NCBI GenBank assembly: GCA_009602725.1
Contig: WELB01000277.1
Location: 106,519-122,902, forward strand
Direction: 5' to 3'
Length of the DNA: 16,384 nt
DNA from: Spirogloea muscicola
Lineage: Eukaryota > Streptophyta > Zygnematophyceae > Spirogloeales > Spirogloeaceae
Shown: positions 10,596-16,384 of the stretch, one piece after another
Layout: each line of letters opens with the position of its first letter
Numbering within the stretch: the first letter of the stretch is position 1
Notes under the pieces: generated by a model
Told to the model about the DNA's origin: nothing
The model's input: the letters and a program-made list of their open reading frames with translations, nothing else
The model's database searches: none
Translations under genes and position numbers: made by a program

Positions 10596-11283
10596 CTATG
10601 CTACCTTTGCCAGCATCTTCAACAGGTCCCAGGGGCTTGGGAAGCAGAATGGAGTGGCCACAGAACTTGGCAACCGCTTCCCATCTTTGCCCACGGGAAG
10701 CATGAGCATCTTGTGGCTTAACATGCCCCTCTGGAGGATGCTACAGGCGAGGCTTGGTCATTCGTTTTGCAGAATGATTGACTGAAAGGTGACAACTACC
10801 CTCACCGCAAACCTATCACTCAGCTCTGCCAAACAGACACCCTCGGCAGCCAGAAACCTTGACCTTCAGATTCAAGTCGTCTTTTTTTGGTCTACCGCAA
10901 CTCCGTCCCGTGTCAAGAAGTTGCTGCTTACAAGTCTTCTGTTTTGCTTATAGCGACGCCTGACCGCCACTGTGCGGTGTACACCTTTTGCAATTGCTCA
11001 CTCAGAACCTTGAAGCATGTTCGACATTCAGCTGTGTCACCTTGGCTGTGGCCACTGCAGCTGCTTGACATGGTAATTTAGCAAGCTGCGGACGGGGTGA
11101 CTGGTTGCTGTACAGCTGATGGTTGAGCAAGTCGACAACCTTAAGCAGAGCATGGTCGGAGCGTGCACCTTGTCTTGAATGCGATAGAAAAGAGTGCATC
11201 ATCGTGAGTTGTCTCCCAAGGAAGCCAAGCTGTTGATTTGAGAGTGCACCGCTGATGAACATGACTGGTGCTTGGGTAAACAT
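10596..11283 (-). CDS. Unrecognised protein, 3' portion of a spliced gene
   Basis: Not recognised. Four minus-strand blocks join in phase through GT-AG introns: 11283-11041 (donor GTGACA), 10984-10932 (donor GTAAGC), 10857-10806 (donor GTGAGG; an acceptor six bases earlier, at 10863, also keeps phase) and 10730-10596, ending in TAG. The product is about 160 aa if it starts at the ATG at 11283, but the protein is probably longer with 5' exons I could not place. Exon 1 contains LLKVVDLLNHQLYSNQSPRP and an Ala-rich QAAAVATAK; exon 2 reads VYTAQWRSGVAIS; exon 3 LAAEGVCLAELSDRFA; exon 4 MLMLPVGKDGKRLPSSV and PFCFPSPWDLLKMLAK. The mixture looks like a soluble, largely helical protein. There is no signal peptide, transmembrane segment or known catalytic motif. 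An alternative 5' exon in another frame (about 11320-11246, containing ELSIDTELFLVGLICLPK) could replace the start. Three in-phase introns make chance unlikely but not excluded. Confidence 0.45.
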
Positions 11284-11381
11284 ATAAGCCCCACCAAGAA
11301 CAACTCAGTGTCGATGCTCAGCTCCTGTGTTAGGCTCTAATTGTGGTGGCCGATGCCTGGCGGATGGTGGCGGCCAGTGGT

Positions 11382-11411
11382 GGCGTGGTGACCGGTGCCG
11401 GTCACCACGCC
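11382..11411. repeat. Perfect 30-bp inverted repeat (14-bp arms, 2-bp centre)
   Basis: The left arm GGCGTGGTGACCGG (11382-11395) is followed by TG and then its exact reverse complement (11398-11411). Pairing stops at the flanking bases. The upstream 40 bases are a GGTGGC/GGCGG-rich purine-heavy stretch. As RNA or single-stranded DNA it would form a very stable hairpin. It lies between the unrecognised minus-strand gene and a dispersed-repeat copy. Possible roles are a transcription or replication hairpin, a dimeric protein site, or the remnant of a palindromic element; none is shown by the sequence. Confidence 0.85.
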
Positions 11412-11495
11412 CCTTTTACACTACGCTCTCTACCTTTATCTGCAGTTCGCCTTGGCTCCTTCAAGTGCCTGGCTCCTACCACAGTAGAGAGAAGG

Positions 11496-11541
11496 GCTCG
11501 CCCATTGAGGATAGGGGCTGGGAAAAGCCAGCCCAAGAATT
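11496..11541 (+). repeat. Dispersed short repeat, isolated right-hand copy
   Basis: The sequence begins GCTCGCCCATTG, continues with GGATAGGGGCTGGGA and ends AGCCAGCCCAAG. It is nearly the same as the reversed copy at 5012-4961 and the forward copy at 4556-4595. The agreement extends across both the left flank and the core, so this is one element family dispersed over more than 6 kb. No coding frame accounts for it. Confidence 0.8.
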
Positions 11542-11545
11542 AACG

Positions 11546-12360
11546 AACAAAGTACGAGAAGGGGCCAGGGGAAGCACTAAGATGAACAAGCATAAAGAGA
11601 AACTAAGCAGCTACAGTGGAGGGTGCGCGCATGTCTCTCCACATCTCTGACAGAAGGAGCTGATCATTCATTGCAGCATAGCCTCTGGAAGCGTTGTCTT
11701 TGAGCTATCACCCGCACATGATTTTGATTGGAAGATACTGATGAAAGCTTGCGACACAGTATTTGCATGCTGGCCGCTCACCATGCCCTTAACATGATCT
11801 CTGTGAAGCCATTTCGTGAAGCATTTTGTGAGTGAACCAAGGCACTCACTCGAAGCTGTCTGTTGTGTATGCATTCTCAGACCCTATATCAGTTGACAAT
11901 CAAGAGAAGCGAGAATGAATGAACAAGCATGGCCTATCCAGCTTGCAGTTGGCATGCAGAAGCAAGGTAGCACTACTACGACATCACAAGGTTCTTGTAA
12001 GGGGCTGGTCAAGGTCACTGTCCTAGCTGCATAGAGTATACACCTACCAGATTTACACTTCACAGAGGACAAATCCAAGTCACCACATGGACACACGTCT
12101 GGTACCCGTCTCCAGTGACTAGCCATGAATTGCTCAGTATCCGACCTTCATAGATGTTTTGAAGGGTTTATGTAAGCACAGCTTCCCCCCTGCTATCGCA
12201 GTGAAATGTGTTGCTTTCACATGTTAGCCACGTACACTTTCTAAGCTGATATAGCCCACCTACATTTTGTGCTAATCAACATACATAGCATGTCAGCAAA
12301 CAAGCCGAGGGCAGGCAATACTTTTGCAGATATAAGCACACACAAGTTGGGTGAGCTGTG
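11546..12360. other. Gene-poor stretch / 3' UTR of the fucosyltransferase gene
   Basis: No firm gene was seen. The right part should include the 3' UTR of the minus-strand fucosyltransferase gene; a TGTAA word on the minus strand at 12057-12053 lies about 305 bases past its stop. Minus-strand open frames at 11874-11668 and 12126-11884 contain some splice-like borders but no coherent in-phase model and no recognisable motif. They could hide 5' exons of the unrecognised gene at 10596-11283, which I could not demonstrate. Confidence 0.35.
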
Positions 12361-15300
12361 CTATTGACTGATCAAGCGCAGTTGCTGAATTTCTGCATCT
12401 TGTCCTACTGCAGAGTCATTGCAGTCACGAAGTCCAAGGGACTGTCTCATTCGCAGGATGTGCAAGGAGAATGTGGATGTAGGAGTTCCTAAGAAGTGGT
12501 TGGCCATTGTGCAAATTAATTTCTCAACAGCTAGCTCTGCATGCATGCTACCCTCCAGTCCCGCCTGTACCCAGGACTCCGCATTCCAAAGAGAGTGCGT
12601 TCCATTCTCCGGCTTAAATCTGCAGTGCCAACAGACTTTCACCTGCCAGTGAGAGGAGCTGTACTCTCCAAACTGCAAATTATAATCAATTCTATTGCCA
12701 AGGTTCTAGGTGGTATAAGGTAATGCTTCAGCGTGACAGTGGGCCCTTGAAATCAACAGGAAGTCTTGAAGTTGCTCAGAACAGCATGCAAATCTCCTCA
12801 GCCGTCAGGACTCTATGATGAATCTCTGTCACAGCGGGGATTTCAGAGCGTTGGTTGTCAGAATGTCATGTACCTAGGGGGTTCAGGAAGAGTTACAATA
12901 GTCAGCCCACGACCTTTGTGAGAAAACCTGGCTAACCTTGACTTCAATAAAGACACTGCAAGTCAATGGCCAGGCACATAAATTTCCACGGGGTTAGTCC
13001 ACACAACAGAGCTATATCTGACCAATATTGATTGCTCATGAGCTGCCCACATTGAGCACTTGAAGCACAGCACTGCCAAGCTTGCATGGATGTGATCAAG
13101 CACTACAGCTCTCAGTCGGATTGTTGAGTGGACGTGACTGCTCAGGACCAACAATGTTGGGGAAGTGTGCTCACTCTCCAAAGGATGCGCGTTTGTTGCA
13201 ACATATAAAGTTGTCACACCCAGGGCTTGCACTTTCTAGTTGGAAGAGATCCAGCAAGCGAAAGGCAACAAAAAGTGGTGAATGAAAACAATGATAAGGA
13301 CAACCACGTTTGGAGCTTTCCTAACGGTCACAGCTCAGGGTTGTTTGAGAATTGCTGCAGCCATCTGCACACTTTGAAAAGAGTGAAGCATGCAGCCATG
13401 ATTGACTTGAGGAGCGTGGACGCCACCAATTGATGCCACGCACCCCCAGCTAGTGAGAGGACAGATCTACTTTCCTAGACAACAACGAGTAGCCGAAACT
13501 AGCGAGATGTAATTAGCAAACCTCATTCAAATATTCAGCAATCTCGGCAATGGAGCGGTAACACCAGGCTTTCTCCCCGCGTGAACAAAATCGCTGTGCA
13601 CGGTAGAAGTCTCCGCGCCGTATGTGGACAGCTATATATTGTCGACCTGATGGTGACAACCAGATGGTAAAATGTATTGTAAGACTTTGCTTGATTGACC
13701 TGGAGAAAGTTGTGGAGAGAAAGGAGATGCATGGCACCTGGGAGGCCTCCTATGAACGTCAAGGCAGTAGAAGACGAACAAGTTAACCTCCTATCCTTGT
13801 TGTGTGAGCATGCTTGTGTGATCACGGAATGAACTTAGCAGGCCTGTCTCTAAGTAGATACAATTTAGCCGAGGTGGACATATCTGATCGCGGGAGAGTC
13901 GCAACTCACCTAAGAACATCCTCACAAAATTTTTAGCCATGTCAATGATGGCCTGGTGCGGGCGCACAGGAAGCATGCATGAGCGGCGAAATGGGCCAAA
14001 TGGCCGAGCATTGTAGATACTGTCTTTGACTGAGAATCCAAAGAGATCCCCCAAGCACAGCAATTGGGCCTCGGAAGCACCAAAAGTGGACTGAAACTGA
14101 GATGCAGTCAACTTCCTGCGTTTGATTGCCTTGCTGCCATCGGGTGGCCATACGAGGTCCGGTCGCCCATGGGCAATGTCAGGTAATAAAGTGCAGTCGT
14201 GCTTATTCTGCCAAGGCCATGCCCACTTTGATGGCTAAGAAATAGCACACTCATTAGTTTGCAAATGTATAATCAATCTTGTTAGTGACTTACTCTACTC
14301 CAACTTGCGCAAGAGCAGAGCCTGCATGTGCATTTTTCCCAATATCTGTGGACTGTGCATAAGGACACTGGTTGTGCTGATCAACTTAGATGCCTGGTCC
14401 AATCAGGTTGTGTTGTTTCTGCCTTACCCTCAGGCACGTCACTTCGTGAATTGTAACAGAGCCATCCGGCTCCGGATGGCGAGCCTTGTATTCATCCATA
14501 CTGATCACAGTATCCTTGCCGAAACATGCTTCACTGTGTTCCACATCCCAAAATACATCCCAACTCCAATTCCACTTTCCGTGGACCATAACTGTTTTCC
14601 TGCAACCAGCACCGGAATGAGGCAAGGGAATTTTGAGATCCATTCAGCATCTTGCCTATGACCATGCCTGAGGAATATGAGACCCTTGAATACAGCTCTT
14701 TGCACCTGAGAGGACTGGCTGGACTCCAAGTACACATAGTTACTTGCAAGCCCGTCCGACATATCCTGGCATGTAAGCAGCCACTCTTCAATATTGCTAA
14801 GCGAGGACAGCCGTGGAGTCAAGCAGCAGCTGCACCTGTCCACGACCAGGGTACGGTTGAGGAGTCCAGCGGCAATGAGTTGACTCTCCATGCAGTCAAT
14901 CTGGTTGCTGACTTCGCCAAAATAGCATGTCGCCAGCAGATATCTTCCAGGCTTCACAAAAGTCGCAGGATGGACTAAATCAGAATCCTACGGCTAGCAT
15001 GCCTGTCTTGTGTCCAGGGATGCATCTGCAATGAGCCCGCATAATCCGGTCAATCATGTTCAATGAATCGCAAGCTCTGCCAGCTACTTGATTTGGTGCC
15101 ATAAGACCAGGTCCGTCAAGGTACGGAAGTGGAGTTGCTGTGTGGCACAAGATATTGCAGCATTCTCTGTGACAAGTGGCTATCTCTTGCACACTTAGAA
15201 GCAGACATCTTGATAGGCGGCTAAAGGGGTCTGTGCATCTTACGGTAGGAGTCCAGGGCACTTCCTCCTCGGGCCTCAGTGCCCTTTGCGGCATGCTGCT

Positions 15301-15557
15301 TCGCAGGACTTCAAAGGGACAGTTCCTGTAGATGTGCTTGTTGACCATCTCTGCCATGCTCCTCCTGTCCAGGTGCTCCTGTGGCCCATCAACATGCTGC
15401 ACTGCCTGTGTGATAGTATGACCAACTTCCCCTTCGTGTTGAAGTCTGTCAACGCAAAGTGGAGAGGCAGCAGGCTGTCATGATGCACACTCGCTGCTGG
15501 AATACGACTGACCAGACCAACAGTGGGGACAGACAGGGCAAACAACAGCCAAACCAT
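12361..15557 (-). CDS. Protein O-fucosyltransferase-family glycosyltransferase, 9 exons
   Basis: Predicted GDP-fucose-dependent transferase (O-FucT family), a type II membrane protein of the ER/Golgi. Exons: 15557-15513, 15405-15244, 14987-14836, 14599-14428, 14234-13910, 13646-13522, 13235-13175, 12931-12874, 12619-12361. Every junction keeps phase, giving 452 aa. Residues 1-15 (MVWLLFALSVPTVGL) are a hydrophobic signal/anchor. Family landmarks in order: GRYLLATCYFGEVSNQ then LLNRTLVV (N-terminal Rossmann half, about 79-117), DVEHSEACFGKDTVISMDEY (138-157), VHIRRGDF (292-299, the nucleotide-sugar-binding Arg motif), VTTLYVATNA (about 334-343), and AVEKLICTMANHFLGT plus STFS (397-418), the usual C-terminal signature. 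The acceptor donor may differ locally: the donor after 13522 is the weak GTTTGC, and intron 7/8 borders near 12931 rest on phase and sequence flow only. Acceptor specificity (EGF, TSR or a plant-type glycan) cannot be read. The neighbouring genes are unrelated. The family call is firm; the exact first and eighth exons are moderate. Confidence 0.87.
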
Positions 15558-15860
15558 GACTGTGCCGAGAGGTGTAAAGTCAGCTGCTACTGACCAGGCT
15601 GCACTCCTTGGAGCCAGCCTGGCTCAGGCTTGCAGCCTGGCAGCAGTCTTCCCACGTGATTTTTGGCACTACAGTAAAGGAGGCCTGGGAGGTCTCCACG
15701 TTCACTTTAGGAGACGGTCACGATGAATTACGTACTGGCACGACAAGAAGATGAATTACGTACTGGCATGACAAGATGCCATCACATGCTGGCACTACGC
15801 TGCGCCTGGACTGTGGCCTTTGTGACTGTGGAGCCACGACCAGACAATTGTGAGCTAAGC
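15558..15860. promoter_or_regulatory. Upstream region of the fucosyltransferase gene
   Basis: These 300 bases lie upstream of the fucosyltransferase start codon and left of the GC-rich right-hand block. No exon was recognised. The minus-strand frame of the fucosyltransferase stays open for some distance upstream of 15557, but no earlier in-frame ATG was found near it, so the ATG at 15557 is kept. The region carries the 28-bp tandem duplication annotated separately. If the right-hand gene is on the plus strand this would be a shared, divergent promoter. Confidence 0.4.
15722..15777. repeat. 28-bp tandem duplication with a TACGTA core
   Basis: Two adjacent 28-base units, 15722-15749 and 15750-15777, both begin GATGAATTACGTACTGGCA and differ at only two positions (C/T near the middle and the last base). 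Each holds the palindrome TACGTA with an ACGT centre, the core bound by plant and algal bZIP factors. The following bases (from 15778, CATCACATGCTGGCACTAC) echo the unit's end, suggesting a third decayed copy. The position, 165-220 bases upstream of the fucosyltransferase start, suits a regulatory element, but function is inference. Confidence 0.75.
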
Positions 15861-16384
15861 TAAGTCGCACACCTCAGGGACCACCTGGCCGAGCTTGAGC
15901 AGGTGCTACAGGCACCCTCGTGAGTGTGCTGGCGCTCTGCCTCGACTTGCACCGACAAGGCATCAGTACATGATCTCAAGACATTACTGACCGTATTAAG
16001 GGCCTCGGCGTCGACGAGTGTGGTGTGGCCGCCAGAGACTCGGGGAGATAACAGGTGAAGAGCATCGCCAGCGTGGCCGCCGACGACCAGCAGCGAGCTC
16101 CGGCGGCCGTGCGGCGAAGGAAGCCAGACCACACCGCCGAGCGCCTGCCGCTGCATCCAGGAGTCGGAGGGACGCTGGTCTCCGCCATGGCTGCAAGTCC
16201 GGCACATCACTCAGGCGCGGCTCGAGGCCTGCCGGCCACCTCCATCATCGCTTGCTGGTAATGGTGGTGCAAAGCCTCGAAGCTGCGGCAGCGACAGTCG
16301 CCGGCCGCAAGAGGCGGAGCGCGAGAGCCTCGCCTGGCGGCCGCTGCCGCGCACGGAGGCCCGCGCGGCGGCGGCGGCGGCGGC
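15861..16384. other. GC-rich block, probable edge of another gene; strand undecided
   Basis: GC and CpG content rise sharply here and end in a GGC-triplet run at the window border, just as at the 5' ends of the two plus-strand genes. Both strands carry exon-like pieces. On the plus strand, 15878-15919 is bordered by CCTCAG and GTGAGT and reads DHLAELEQVLQAP; further right, after 16055, a frame begins VKSIASVAADDQQRAP, and an ATG at 16261 opens MVVQSLEAAAATVAG to the window end. On the minus strand, 16210-15860 is open for about 117 codons with a segment LVDAEALNTVSNVLRSC. No protein family was recognised on either strand and no in-phase multi-exon model could be completed, so no CDS is claimed. 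Confidence 0.4.

Noticed and set aside
13513-13737. Minus-strand frame ending at TAA 13513 as the C-terminus of the fucosyltransferase
   Set aside because: The family needs a C-terminal region with YVATN and ICxxAxxFLGT motifs, which is found further down (13235-12361) and joins in phase. The stop is read as lying in an intron.
14980-15402. Minus-strand open frame of 140 codons as one exon
   Set aside because: Only its first part (to 15244) is taken as exon 2. A strong GTAAGA donor at 15243 and an in-phase acceptor before 14987 lead straight to the conserved fucosyltransferase sequence.

Overview
This window looks like nuclear DNA of a green alga (chlorophyte). I infer this from spliced protein genes with many short GT-AG introns, a PP6-type phosphatase whose sequence reads like the land-plant FyPP form rather than the animal form, an acetyl-CoA synthetase of plant/algal type, and GC-rich 5' gene ends that fade to moderate GC towards 3' ends. 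The genus cannot be fixed from the sequence. There are no bacterial operons, rRNA, tRNA or CRISPR arrays.

Layout, left to right. 1-771: upstream region of the first gene, with one copy of a dispersed repeat (about 187-282) and a CpG-rich 5' island (about 440-852). 772-3521 (+): complete PP6-type protein phosphatase catalytic subunit, 11 exons, 303 aa. 3522-5217: intergenic; 4144-5030 is packed with diverged copies, in both orientations, of a short repeat with a self-complementary core. About 5218-9505 (+): acetyl-CoA synthetase, about 17-18 exons. Its core is certain and its alanine-rich N-terminus is tentative. 9506-10595: convergent intergenic/3'-UTR sequence. 10596-11283 (-): the 3' part of an unrecognised gene, supported by exons that join in phase. 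11340-11545: a perfect 30-bp inverted repeat and another dispersed-repeat copy. 11546-12360: no firm gene. 12361-15557 (-): a protein O-fucosyltransferase-family glycosyltransferase, assembled here from nine in-phase exons into a 452-aa protein with an N-terminal signal anchor. 15558-15860: its upstream region, with a 28-bp tandem duplication around a TACGTA core. 15861-16384: GC-rich, probably the edge of another gene of undecided strand.

The recognised genes do not form a pathway. They are a signalling phosphatase, a central-carbon enzyme and a secretory-pathway glycosyltransferase side by side, as is usual in a eukaryotic chromosome. Exon borders were read by eye from splice consensus, reading phase and family conservation. 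No computation or database search was run.
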